Positions 33,592 to 42,305 of a stretch of DNA of 64,000 bases are shown one piece after another. Under the pieces are notes generated by a model that searched no databases, had not been told where the DNA came from, and saw nothing but the letters and a program-made list of their open reading frames with translations. Source of the stretch: an uncultured Gemmiger sp. (GTDB lineage Bacteria > Bacillota > Clostridia > Oscillospirales > Ruminococcaceae). Location of the stretch: contig NZ_CAKTFU010000003.1 in the NCBI RefSeq assembly GCF_934561205.1, forward strand, positions 1 to 64,000, written 5' to 3'. Position 1 is the stretch's first letter. Every line of letters begins with the position of its first letter. A program made the translations under genes and the position numbers.

Positions 33592-34644
33592 ATGAACCGT
33601 CAACTGAAACGGGAAGTGAAAATCGGCAATATTACCATCGGCGGCAACCACCCGATTGCCGTGCAGACCATGCTCAACGTGCCGGTCAAGGATATTGCCG
33701 GCAACGTGGCACAGGCACAGCGCGTCGCCAAGGCGGGCTGCCAGATCGTGCGCGTCACCGTGCCCACGCCGGAGGATGCCGCCGTGGTGTCCGCCATTAA
33801 AGAGGCCGTGGATATCCCCGTTGTGGCCGATATCCACTTTGACTACCGCGCCGCGCTGGCGGCTCTGGACGCCGGTGCCGACAAGATCCGCATCAACCCC
33901 GGCAACATCGGGGACGATGACCGCGTCAAGGCGGTGGCGGATGCCTGCAACGCCAAAAATGTACCCATCCGCATCGGCGTAAACGGCGGCAGTCTGGAAA
34001 AGCATATCCTTGCCAAGTACGGCGCCCCCGTGCCGGAGGCTATGGTCGAAAGCGCCTTGTACCATGTGCGTCTGCTGGAAAAGCACGACTTTAATAATAT
34101 CGTTATATCGATCAAATCCAGCAATGTACCCCGTATGATGTCCGCCTACCGGCTGCTGGCAGCGCAGACGGATTACCCCCTGCACGTCGGCGTGACCGAG
34201 GCGGGCGGCAACCGTATGGGGCTGATCAAGTCGGGCATGGGCATCGGCGGCTTGCTGCTGGAAGGCCTGGGCGACACCCTGCGCGTCAGCCTGACCGATG
34301 AGCCGGAAAACGAGGTCTACGCGGGGTATGACATCCTGCGCGCCGTCGGCTACGCCGTGGCGGGGCCGGAGATCATCAGCTGCCCGACCTGCGGGCGCAC
34401 CCAGTACCCGATGATCGAAATCGCACAGGAGGTCGAAGCCCGCCTGCGGGACGAGGGCTTCCAAAAGCCGCTGAAAATCGCCATCATGGGCTGCGTTGTC
34501 AACGGCCCCGGTGAAGCCAGCGATGCGGACATCGGCATTGCGGGCGGCAAGAACGAAGCGCTGCTGTTCATCCGCGGCGAGAAGATCCGTATGCTCAAGG
34601 GCGACATTGTCGGCCAGCTGCTGGAGGAGATCCACAAGCTGTAA
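33592..34644 (+). CDS. ispG: 4-hydroxy-3-methylbut-2-enyl diphosphate synthase
   Basis: A 350-residue enzyme of the MEP pathway (GcpE). The N-terminal TIM barrel (VQTMLNVPVKD, DIHFDYRAAL, KIRINPGNIGDD) and the C-terminal Fe-S domain with SCPTCGRTQ and CVVNGPGEA, which holds the 4Fe-4S ligands, are both intact. It starts 12 bp after rseP with AAGGAGG. Confidence 0.97.
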   Translation: MNRQLKREVKIGNITIGGNHPIAVQTMLNVPVKDIAGNVAQAQRVAKAGCQIVRVTVPTPEDAAVVSAIKEAVDIPVVADIHFDYRAALAALDAGADKIRINPGNIGDDDRVKAVADACNAKNVPIRIGVNGGSLEKHILAKYGAPVPEAMVESALYHVRLLEKHDFNNIVISIKSSNVPRMMSAYRLLAAQTDYPLHVGVTEAGGNRMGLIKSGMGIGGLLLEGLGDTLRVSLTDEPENEVYAGYDILRAVGYAVAGPEIISCPTCGRTQYPMIEIAQEVEARLRDEGFQKPLKIAIMGCVVNGPGEASDADIGIAGGKNEALLFIRGEKIRMLKGDIVGQLLEEIHKL

Positions 34645-34670
34645 TATTTTCACGCATCAGAGGTGTCCAT

Positions 34671-37600
34671 TTGAAACCTTTTGTCACGCAGGTATGGCCG
34701 CAGTTCACGGCCGATGCCCAGTTCTGCAATGCGTTCTCCACCGTTTTGGTGGAGCGCGTTGAGCTGTACCGCACAAAAAGACAGGTCGTAATCTGCCTGC
34801 GCAGTGCCGAACCACTGGATTCAGCGCTGTGCGGGCGCCTTTGTGCGTCCTTGCAGGACACCTTTGCCGGGTATGAGCTGCAGGTCAAAAACTATTTTGC
34901 CTACCCCAACATCACCCCCGAATCCGTCGCGCTGATGATTGAGGAGCTCAAGCAGCGGGGTATGCCCGTCAACGGATTTCTGGACAAAAAGCAGCCCGTA
35001 ACCTTTGGGGCGGACGGCATTACCGTGCATGTCAACGCGGGACGCCCGATTCTGGAGAGCGTGGAATTCCCCAAGGTGCTGGCAGAGCTGATCCAAGAAC
35101 GCACCGAGGCACTGCCCATTGTGCGTTTGGCTGACAGCGGCGCTGCGCGCAGTGAGGAAGAATTTGAAAAATACCTGCAGGAGAAAGCGCCCGTCATCAA
35201 GTTTGAGGCCAAGGAAACCCCGCCCGATTTCACCATCGAGGGGCTGGCGCTTACCAACAAGCCGGTCAAGCTGTTTTACGGCAAAAACTTCAAGCCTGCC
35301 GAGACCCGCCGCTTAAACGATCTGGGCGACGGCGGCAAGGTGACGGTCTGGGGCGATGTCTTTGCCACCGAGGTCAAGGGCAGCCGCCGCAAGATTTATT
35401 TCACTTCCATCACCGACTATTCGGGCTCGGTCAACCTCAAAGTTCTGGGGGACGAGGACGCCGATATGTCCAAGTGGGAGGGGCTGAAGCCCGGCACCAC
35501 ACTGATCGTGCGCGGCAACTATATGTATGACAAATATGAGCATGACTACGTCATTTTGCCCTATGATGTCCTGCAGGTAGAGCGCGCGCAGCGGCAGGAT
35601 ACCGCGCCCGAGGGGCAAAAGCGTGTGGAGCTGCACCTGCATACCAAGTCCAGCTCGATGGACGGCTTCAACGACCCCGGCAAGATCGTGCGGCTGGCGC
35701 ACCGTATGGGACACCGCGCCGTCGCCATCACCGATCACGGCGTCTGCCAAGGCTACCCCGAAGCCATGCTGGCCACCGATGCCATCCACGAAAGCGACCC
35801 CGGCTTCAAGCTGATTTACGGCTGCGAGGCGTATTTTGTCGATGATATGATCCCCGCGCTGTACGGCGGTGCCAAAATGCCGCTGGACGGCAGCTTTGTT
35901 GTGTTCGACACCGAAACCACCGGTCTGGACCCGCATACCGAGCGCCTGACCGAAATCGGCGCGGTGTTTGTCGAAAACGGCAAAATCAACGCGGAAAAGA
36001 AATTCTGCACCTTCGTCAACCCCGGCAAGCCCATTCCGCCGCGCGTGGTGGAGCTGACGGGCATCAACGATGCCATGGTGGCGGACGCCCCCACGCCGGA
36101 CGAAGCCATCCGCGCCTTCAAGGAATTCTGCGGCGACCACATTCTGGTGGCGCACAACGCCCACAGCTTTGATATGCTGTTTATCCGCAAGGCAGGGGAG
36201 AGCGCGGGCGTCAGCTTTGACGAAAACACCTACATCGACACGCTGCCTATGGGGCAGGCGCTGTTCCCCGGGCTGCGCAACTATAAGCTGGACACCATCA
36301 ACAAGCACCTGGAAATTCCGCCGTTCAACCACCACCGCGCCGTGGACGATGCCATGGCATTGGCGCGCATCTTTGAGGTGATGCTGGCTGATCTGGAAGA
36401 AAAGGACATCCACAATGTCGAGTCCATCAACACGGGTCTTGGCGGCAACAAAGAGGTGCTGAAAAAGAAATACTACCACCTTATTATTTTGGTGCAAAAT
36501 CAGGTGGGGCTTAAAAATCTGTACCGCATCGTCAGCGCGGCGCACACGCAGTATTTCTTCAAAAAGCCGCGCGTACCCCGCAGTTTGCTGAACCAGTACC
36601 GCGAGGGGCTGTTGCTCGGCTCGGCGTGCGAGGCGGGTGAGTTGTACCGCGCCATTGTGGCGGGGCAGCCCTATGAGCAGCTGCTGCGCATTGCCGAGTA
36701 TTACGATTTTCTGGAAGTGCAGCCGCTGGGCAACAACGAGTTTATGGTGCGCAACGGTCAGGTGGATTCCATGGAAGCCATCAAAAACTTCAACCGCACC
36801 GTCATCAAGCTGGGCGAGGACCTGCACAAGCCCGTTGTCGCTACCGGCGACTCCCACTTCCAGGAGCCGGAGGACTGGATCTACCGTGCGGTCATTCAGG
36901 CGGGCAACGGCTTTAAGGATGCCGACAACCAGGCGCCGCTGTATTTCCGCACCACCGATGATATGCTGGAGGATTTCAGCTACCTGCCCAGGGAAAAAGC
37001 CTTGGAGGTCGTGGTGACCAACCCCAACAAGATCGCCGCCACCATCGACAACAACCTGCGCGCCATCCCCAAGGGAACCTACCCGCCCAGTATTCCGGGT
37101 GCCGAGCAGGAATTGCGCGATGATACATGGAAACACGCCGCGCGCGACTACGGCACACCGCTGCCGGACGTACTGCAAAAGCGGCTGAAAAAAGAGCTGG
37201 ATTCCATCTGCGGGCACGGCTACGCGGTTTTGTATGTCATTGCCGTGCGTCTGGTGGCGTACTCCAACGCGGGCGGCTATCAGGTGGGCAGCCGCGGCTC
37301 GGTCGGCTCGTCCGCCGTGGCGCACTTCTCCGGCATTTCGGAGGTCAACTCCATGCCGCCGCACTATCTCTGCCCCGAGTGTAAGCACAGCGAGTGGATC
37401 AACGACGGTGTGCACTTTGACGGCTTTGACCTGCCGGATAAAAACTGCCCGGTCTGCGGCACCAAGATGATCGTGGAAGGGCATGATATCCCGTTTGAAA
37501 CCTTTCTGGGCTTTTACGGCGACAAGGAACCCGATATCGACCTGAACTTTTCGGGTATGTATCAGTCCTGCGTACACCGCTATACCGAGGAGCTTTTCGG

Positions 37601-38978
37601 CAAGGAGAACGTCTTTAAGGCGGGCACGGTGTCCGGCTTGCAGGATAAGACCGCCTATGGCTACGTCAAAAAGTATCTGGAGGAGCGCGGCAAAACCGTC
37701 AACCGTGCCGAGGAAAACCGCCTTGTCATCGGCTGCACGGGCGTCAAGCGCACCACGGGGCAGCACCCCGGCGGCATGGTCGTTGTGCCGGATACCTTTG
37801 ATATCTACGATTTCTGTGCCATCCAGCACCCTGCGGACGACGTCAAGGGCGGCTTGCTGACCACCCACTTTGAATTTAAGTACCTGCACGACACCCTGCT
37901 TAAATTGGACGAGCTGGGCCACGATGTGCCGACCTTCTACAAGTATTTTGAGGAATACTCCGGCATACCCATCGACTCGGTGCCGATGAACGACGAAAAA
38001 GTCTACAGCCTGCTGACCAGCCCTGCCGCCCTCGGCGTCACCGAGGAGCAGATCGGTTCGCGCACAGGCACCTTCGGCATCCCCGAAATGGGCACCAACT
38101 TTGTGCGTCAGATGCTTTTGGACGCCCAGCCGAAGAATTTCTCGGAATTGATCCAGATCTCCGGCTTGTCCCACGGCACCGACGTCTGGACGGGTAACGC
38201 CGACGAGCTGATACGCTCCGGTACCTGCACGATCGCCGAGGTCATCGGATGCCGTGACAGTATTATGCTGTACCTGCTGCGCAAGGGGCTGGAACCCAAA
38301 ATGGCCTTTGACATCATGGAGGCCGTGCGTAAGGGTAAGGTGGCCAAGGGCGGCTTTAAGGCCGGGTGGGAGGAAGCCATGCGGGAGCACGATGTGCCCG
38401 ACTGGTATATTGAATCCTGCCGCAAGATCAAGTATATGTTCCCCAAAGCCCATGCCGTGGCCTACCTGATGGCGGCCATTCGGCTGATGTGGTTCAAGGT
38501 GTATCACCCTGCGATTTTCTATGCCGTGTACTTTACCGTGCGCGGTGCGGATATCGACTACGAGGCGGCCGTCGGCGGTGTGCGGGTAGCCAAACAGCAC
38601 CTGAAAGAAAACGAGGCGATCCCCAAGGACGAGCGCACCGCCAAGGATGACGATGCGTTGGTCAGCCTGCAATTGGAAAACGAGATGCTGCAGCGCGGCT
38701 GCGAATTTTTGCCCATTGAACTGGGCAAGAGCTATGCCAGCAAGTATGTGGTGGAGGACGGCAAGGTCCGTTTGCCGTTTACCTCGCTGCGCGGTCTGGG
38801 CGATGCCGCCGCCATTGCGTTGGAACAGGCGACCATGAACGGCCAGCAGTATATTTCGGTGGAGGAATTGCAGCAGGCCAGCGGCGTGGCAAACTCGGTG
38901 TTCGATAAGCTGCGCGCGGTGGGCGCTTTGGGCAGCCTGCCCGAAACCAGCCAGGTGGATTTGTTCAGTATGATGTGA
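34671..38978 (+). CDS. polC: DNA polymerase III alpha subunit, PolC type
   Basis: A 1435-residue Gram-positive replicative polymerase. Order: N-terminal domains, OB fold (KVTVWGDVFATEVKG, about 220), split PHP domain (VELHLHTKSSSMDGF at about 320), an inserted DEDDh exonuclease (FVVFDTETTGLD at about 407), rest of PHP, the polymerase core with the catalytic DIDLNF motif at about 960, and the zinc-binding Cys pairs (CPECKHS / CPVCGTK) just before it. The start is TTG 34671 after AGAGGTG; no ATG lies near. Last gene of the cluster, ended by a strong terminator. Confidence 0.97.
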   Translation: MKPFVTQVWPQFTADAQFCNAFSTVLVERVELYRTKRQVVICLRSAEPLDSALCGRLCASLQDTFAGYELQVKNYFAYPNITPESVALMIEELKQRGMPVNGFLDKKQPVTFGADGITVHVNAGRPILESVEFPKVLAELIQERTEALPIVRLADSGAARSEEEFEKYLQEKAPVIKFEAKETPPDFTIEGLALTNKPVKLFYGKNFKPAETRRLNDLGDGGKVTVWGDVFATEVKGSRRKIYFTSITDYSGSVNLKVLGDEDADMSKWEGLKPGTTLIVRGNYMYDKYEHDYVILPYDVLQVERAQRQDTAPEGQKRVELHLHTKSSSMDGFNDPGKIVRLAHRMGHRAVAITDHGVCQGYPEAMLATDAIHESDPGFKLIYGCEAYFVDDMIPALYGGAKMPLDGSFVVFDTETTGLDPHTERLTEIGAVFVENGKINAEKKFCTFVNPGKPIPPRVVELTGINDAMVADAPTPDEAIRAFKEFCGDHILVAHNAHSFDMLFIRKAGESAGVSFDENTYIDTLPMGQALFPGLRNYKLDTINKHLEIPPFNHHRAVDDAMALARIFEVMLADLEEKDIHNVESINTGLGGNKEVLKKKYYHLIILVQNQVGLKNLYRIVSAAHTQYFFKKPRVPRSLLNQYREGLLLGSACEAGELYRAIVAGQPYEQLLRIAEYYDFLEVQPLGNNEFMVRNGQVDSMEAIKNFNRTVIKLGEDLHKPVVATGDSHFQEPEDWIYRAVIQAGNGFKDADNQAPLYFRTTDDMLEDFSYLPREKALEVVVTNPNKIAATIDNNLRAIPKGTYPPSIPGAEQELRDDTWKHAARDYGTPLPDVLQKRLKKELDSICGHGYAVLYVIAVRLVAYSNAGGYQVGSRGSVGSSAVAHFSGISEVNSMPPHYLCPECKHSEWINDGVHFDGFDLPDKNCPVCGTKMIVEGHDIPFETFLGFYGDKEPDIDLNFSGMYQSCVHRYTEELFGKENVFKAGTVSGLQDKTAYGYVKKYLEERGKTVNRAEENRLVIGCTGVKRTTGQHPGGMVVVPDTFDIYDFCAIQHPADDVKGGLLTTHFEFKYLHDTLLKLDELGHDVPTFYKYFEEYSGIPIDSVPMNDEKVYSLLTSPAALGVTEEQIGSRTGTFGIPEMGTNFVRQMLLDAQPKNFSELIQISGLSHGTDVWTGNADELIRSGTCTIAEVIGCRDSIMLYLLRKGLEPKMAFDIMEAVRKGKVAKGGFKAGWEEAMREHDVPDWYIESCRKIKYMFPKAHAVAYLMAAIRLMWFKVYHPAIFYAVYFTVRGADIDYEAAVGGVRVAKQHLKENEAIPKDERTAKDDDALVSLQLENEMLQRGCEFLPIELGKSYASKYVVEDGKVRLPFTSLRGLGDAAAIALEQATMNGQQYISVEELQQASGVANSVFDKLRAVGALGSLPETSQVDLFSMM

Positions 38979-38984
38979 CCGTGC

Positions 38985-39021
38985 AAGGCGCCGTTCCCTT
39001 TTTTGGGAACGGCGCCTTTTT
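38985..39021 (+). terminator. Terminator of the pyrH-polC cluster
   Basis: A perfect 14-bp stem (AAGGCGCCGTTCCC and its complement) with a T6 loop and T tail, 7 bases after the polC stop. Confidence 0.95.
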
Positions 39022-39081
39022 CGTCCCGTAATAACAATCCGGCGCCCGGCGGCATACTATATCCGCAAAGGGGGGCTTACT

Positions 39082-39972
39082 ATGGCTGTGTTTCAAAACG
39101 GCATTGACGTGTCGCGGTATCAGGGCAGCGTCAACTGGCCGCAGGTGGCGGCGGCGGGCAAGCAGTTTGCCATTGTGCGCGTCGGTTCCAGCGGCAGCGG
39201 GGGACTGTACATTGACCCGTACTTTTACCAGAATGTCAACGCCGCCCATGCGGCGGGGCTGCGCGTCGGTGCCTACTATTACACCTACGCCCGCACACAG
39301 GAGGCAGTTGCCAACGAGCTGACGGTTTTCCTGAACGCCCTGCAAGGCATACGCCTGGAATACCCTGTTTTTGTGGACGTGGAATCCAAAAATCTGACCA
39401 CCCTCGGCCGTGCACAGCTGACGGCGCTGGTGCAGTATGCCATGGATATCCTGTACCAGCGCAAATGGTACGCAGGGTGGTACAGTTACACCAACTATAT
39501 CAACGATAATATCAACGCGGGGGCGCTCAGTGAATATCCGCTGTGGGTGGCCGACTACCGCAAAACACTCGGCTACCGCGGAAGCTATGCCATGTGGCAG
39601 TATTCCGGCAGCGGCAGCGTAAACGGCATTACAGGTGCATGCGATTTGAACCGCAGTTACCAGGATTTTCTGCCGGCCATCAAGGCGGGCGGGTTCAATA
39701 ATTACGGGGCCGACGGCCCCGCCTTGCAGGAGGTGCAAAACAAACAGCTGGTCGTTTTTAACGAACGGACGGAGTATTTTTACACCGCCAACCTCAATGA
39801 CGTGGTGGGGTACCTGCCCCTTGGCAGCTACCGTGTCACAAAGCGCACGACGGAAAAATACGCCGGGTACGATTGGGTGGTTTTTCGCTACAAGGGCGGC
39901 GAATACTGGACCGTGCTGCTGGGCGACCGCAACCGCTTGGAGGATTGCACCTGCGGAAAGGACAGCGATTGA
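39082..39972 (+). CDS. GH25 lysozyme-like muramidase with SH3-like C-terminus
   Basis: A 296-residue protein. Residues of about 5-200 are a GH25 barrel with NGIDVSRYQG (catalytic Asp region), YPVFVDVES (the DxE pair) and an AMWQYSGSG end motif. The final 70 residues (NLNDVVGYLPLGSYRVTKRTTEKYAGYDWVVFRYKGGEYWTVLL in outline) look like a small SH3-type binding domain. No signal peptide is seen, so it may be released by lysis or by another route. It cuts peptidoglycan glycan chains. It is a one-gene unit after polC. Confidence 0.85.
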   Translation: MAVFQNGIDVSRYQGSVNWPQVAAAGKQFAIVRVGSSGSGGLYIDPYFYQNVNAAHAAGLRVGAYYYTYARTQEAVANELTVFLNALQGIRLEYPVFVDVESKNLTTLGRAQLTALVQYAMDILYQRKWYAGWYSYTNYINDNINAGALSEYPLWVADYRKTLGYRGSYAMWQYSGSGSVNGITGACDLNRSYQDFLPAIKAGGFNNYGADGPALQEVQNKQLVVFNERTEYFYTANLNDVVGYLPLGSYRVTKRTTEKYAGYDWVVFRYKGGEYWTVLLGDRNRLEDCTCGKDSD

Positions 39973-39982
39973 AATTTACCTC

Positions 39983-40012
39983 TTGAAATACAACCATAAG
40001 TTGTGATATAAT
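39983..40012 (+). promoter_or_regulatory. First promoter of the topoisomerase operon
   Basis: TTGAAA and a perfect TATAAT, 18-base spacer, about 290 bases before the start codon and upstream of the mobile repeat. Confidence 0.6.
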
Positions 40013-40023
40013 GGGGACAGAAT

Positions 40024-40053
40024 TTGACAAGCCCGCCTATTTTGTGGTTTAAT
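40024..40053 (+). promoter_or_regulatory. Second promoter of the topoisomerase operon
   Basis: A perfect TTGACA and TTTAAT, 18-base spacer. Transcription would begin within a few bases of the left end of the repeat at 40059. Confidence 0.6.
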
Positions 40054-40058
40054 ACAAA

Positions 40059-40230
40059 GGCAACACTGCACAATTCCCGCCTTACGGCTTAAGCACCGCT
40101 CCGGCGGCTGCGGCACGGCATCTGCGTTGCCAAAATGCTCGCCAATACACAAAGTATTGCCTGTGCTTTTGGCTTAGCAGCTGCCGCACCTCGCTCGCCG
40201 TATCAGCACTTAGAATTCTGCCGTGTTGCC
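40059..40230. repeat. Palindromic mobile repeat (MITE-like), copy 1
   Basis: A 172-bp non-coding unit with inverted ends (GGCAACACTGCACAATTC and GAATTCTGCCGTGTTGCC). It is about 90% the same as 56981-57154 along its whole length, and the two places have nothing else in common. It lies between the topoisomerase promoters and the first gene. No transposase is in the window. Confidence 0.85.
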
Positions 40231-40303
40231 TAGAATCTACGCAAAATGCGCCGGAGAATATCCGACTTGAAGATAGTAAAAAAGCGATAAAGCAGGGAGA
40301 ATT

Positions 40304-42283
40304 ATGCCGAAGAAACAACAGGAATACGGAAACGAAACCATACGCCAGCTCAAAGGTGCCGACCGTGTGCGCAAGCGCCCGGCGGTTATCTTTGGTTCGG
40401 ACGGTGTGGAGGGCTGCGCCCATTCCATTTTTGAGATCGTGTCCAACTCCATTGACGAAGCCCGCGACGGCCACGGCAACCGCATCAATGTCACCCTTTT
40501 CCCCGAACACGTCGTCGAGGTCGAGGACTTCGGCCGCGGTATCCCCGTGGATTACAACAAGGTCGAGGAGCGCTGGAACTGGGAACTGATTTTTTGCGAG
40601 CTGTACGCCGGCGGCAAATACGGCGAGGGCAGCGGCAACTATGATTTCAGCCTGGGTCTGAACGGTCTGGGTCTGTGCGCCACCCAGTACGCCAGCGAGT
40701 GGATGACCGCCGATGTCTACCGCGACGGCTTCCACTACCATCTGGATTTCAAAAAGGGCGAAAATGTGGGCGGCCTGAAAAAAGAGCCGTTCTCCGGCCG
40801 CCGCACCGGCTCGGTCATCCGCTGGAAGCCCGACACCGAGGTCTTTACCGACATCAACGTCCCCGCCGCGCAGTTTCAGGATATGCTGCGCCGGCAGGCT
40901 GTCGTAAATGACGGCGTGACGATGGTTTTCAACGACAAATCCGGTCTGGAGCCGCAAAAGTACGAGTATCTGTACGAGCACGGCATTACCGACTACGTCA
41001 ACGAAATTGTGGGCGACAAGGGGCTTACCCCCGTGCATTTCTGCACAGGCGCTGCCACGGGCCGCGACCGCGCCGACCAGCCGGATTATCAGGTCAAAAT
41101 GAACGTGGCGTTTGCCTTTTCCAACACGGTGCAGACGCTGGAATACTACCACAACTCCAGCTGGCTGGAGCATGGCGGCAGCCCCGACCGCGCCGTGCGC
41201 ACCGCCTTTGTGAACCAGATCAACGCCTGGCTCAAATCGAAAAACCTGTACAAGAAAAACGAGAGCGCCATCACCTTCAACGACGTGCAGGACTGCCTGG
41301 TGCTGGTATCCTCCAGCTTTTCCACCCGCACCAGCTACGAGAACCAGACCAAAAAGGCCATCACCAACAAGTTTGTGGCGCAGGCGATGACCGAGTTCCT
41401 AAAGCACCAGATCGAGGTCTATTTTATCGAGCACCCCGACGAGGCCGAAAAAGCCTGCAAGCAGGTGCTTATCAACAAGCAAAGCCGCGAACACGCAGAA
41501 AAAGCGCGTATCACCATCAAAAAGACGATGACCCAGCAGATGGATCTCGCCAACCGTGTGCAAAAATTCGTCGATTGCCGCACCAAGGACGCCGCCCGCC
41601 GCGAGCTGTATATCGTGGAGGGTGATTCCGCTATGGGCGCGGTCAAGCAGAGCCGCGACTCGGAATTTCAGGCTATCATGCCCATCCGCGGCAAGATTCT
41701 GAACTGCTTAAAGGCCGACTACGCCCGCATTTTTAAGTCAGAGATCATCACCGACCTGATTCGTGTCATGGGCTGCGGTGTCGAGCTGGGCGGCAGCCAC
41801 AACAAGGATCTGGCCAGCTTCAATCTGGACAATCTGCGCTTTAATAAAGTGGTCATCTGTACCGATGCCGACGTGGACGGCTACCAGATCCGCACGCTGG
41901 TGCTGACGATGCTCTACCGCCTGACGCCGACCCTGATCAACAAGGGCTACGTCTATATCGCCGAGTCCCCGCTGTACGAGATCAACACCAAAAACAAGAC
42001 CTTCTTTGCCTACACCGAGCCGGAGAAGGCGGACATTCTGCGCCGCATTGAGGGCGAAAAATACACGATCCAGCGTTCCAAAGGCTTGGGCGAAAACGAC
42101 CCCGAGATGATGTGGCTGACCACCATGAGCCCCGACAGCCGCCGCCTGATCAAGGTGCTGCCCACCGATGCCGAGCGCACCTCGCAGGTGTTTGACCTGC
42201 TTTTGGGCGACAATTTGCAGGGCCGCAAAGAGCATATCGCCATGCACGGCGCCGAATATCTGGACGATTTGGATGTAAGCTGA
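40304..42283 (+). CDS. Type II topoisomerase subunit B (ParE/GyrB-like)
   Basis: A 659-residue protein with an ATPase domain (FEIVSNSIDEARDGHG with the catalytic Glu region, EDFGRGIPVD, GLNGLGLCATQYAS), a transducer domain and a Toprim domain (YIVEGDSAMGAVKQSRD and CTDADVDG, metal-binding). It is a divergent member: a 'GANGLG'-type box is GLNGLG and the PIRGKILN motif is kept. It pairs with the A subunit 22 bp downstream. I read it as a topoisomerase IV-type or accessory enzyme; the main gyrase is probably elsewhere. Confidence 0.85.
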   Translation: MPKKQQEYGNETIRQLKGADRVRKRPAVIFGSDGVEGCAHSIFEIVSNSIDEARDGHGNRINVTLFPEHVVEVEDFGRGIPVDYNKVEERWNWELIFCELYAGGKYGEGSGNYDFSLGLNGLGLCATQYASEWMTADVYRDGFHYHLDFKKGENVGGLKKEPFSGRRTGSVIRWKPDTEVFTDINVPAAQFQDMLRRQAVVNDGVTMVFNDKSGLEPQKYEYLYEHGITDYVNEIVGDKGLTPVHFCTGAATGRDRADQPDYQVKMNVAFAFSNTVQTLEYYHNSSWLEHGGSPDRAVRTAFVNQINAWLKSKNLYKKNESAITFNDVQDCLVLVSSSFSTRTSYENQTKKAITNKFVAQAMTEFLKHQIEVYFIEHPDEAEKACKQVLINKQSREHAEKARITIKKTMTQQMDLANRVQKFVDCRTKDAARRELYIVEGDSAMGAVKQSRDSEFQAIMPIRGKILNCLKADYARIFKSEIITDLIRVMGCGVELGGSHNKDLASFNLDNLRFNKVVICTDADVDGYQIRTLVLTMLYRLTPTLINKGYVYIAESPLYEINTKNKTFFAYTEPEKADILRRIEGEKYTIQRSKGLGENDPEMMWLTTMSPDSRRLIKVLPTDAERTSQVFDLLLGDNLQGRKEHIAMHGAEYLDDLDVS

Positions 42284-42305
42284 TAGAAACCCCGAGGATA
42301 GAGTA

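Noticed and set aside
32053..34653. An 866-residue minus-strand frame opposite rseP and ispG
   Set aside because: rseP and ispG are certain genes on the other strand; this is their shadow.
35313..38672. A 1119-residue open frame on the minus strand opposite polC
   Set aside because: It mirrors the codon phase of polC, has no ribosome site and a composition rich in His, Gly and Val that is typical of GC-rich antisense shadows.
40082..40260. Small protein coded on the minus strand in both repeat copies
   Set aside because: The shared peptide follows from the repeat's DNA identity; there is no start site or conserved coding pattern.
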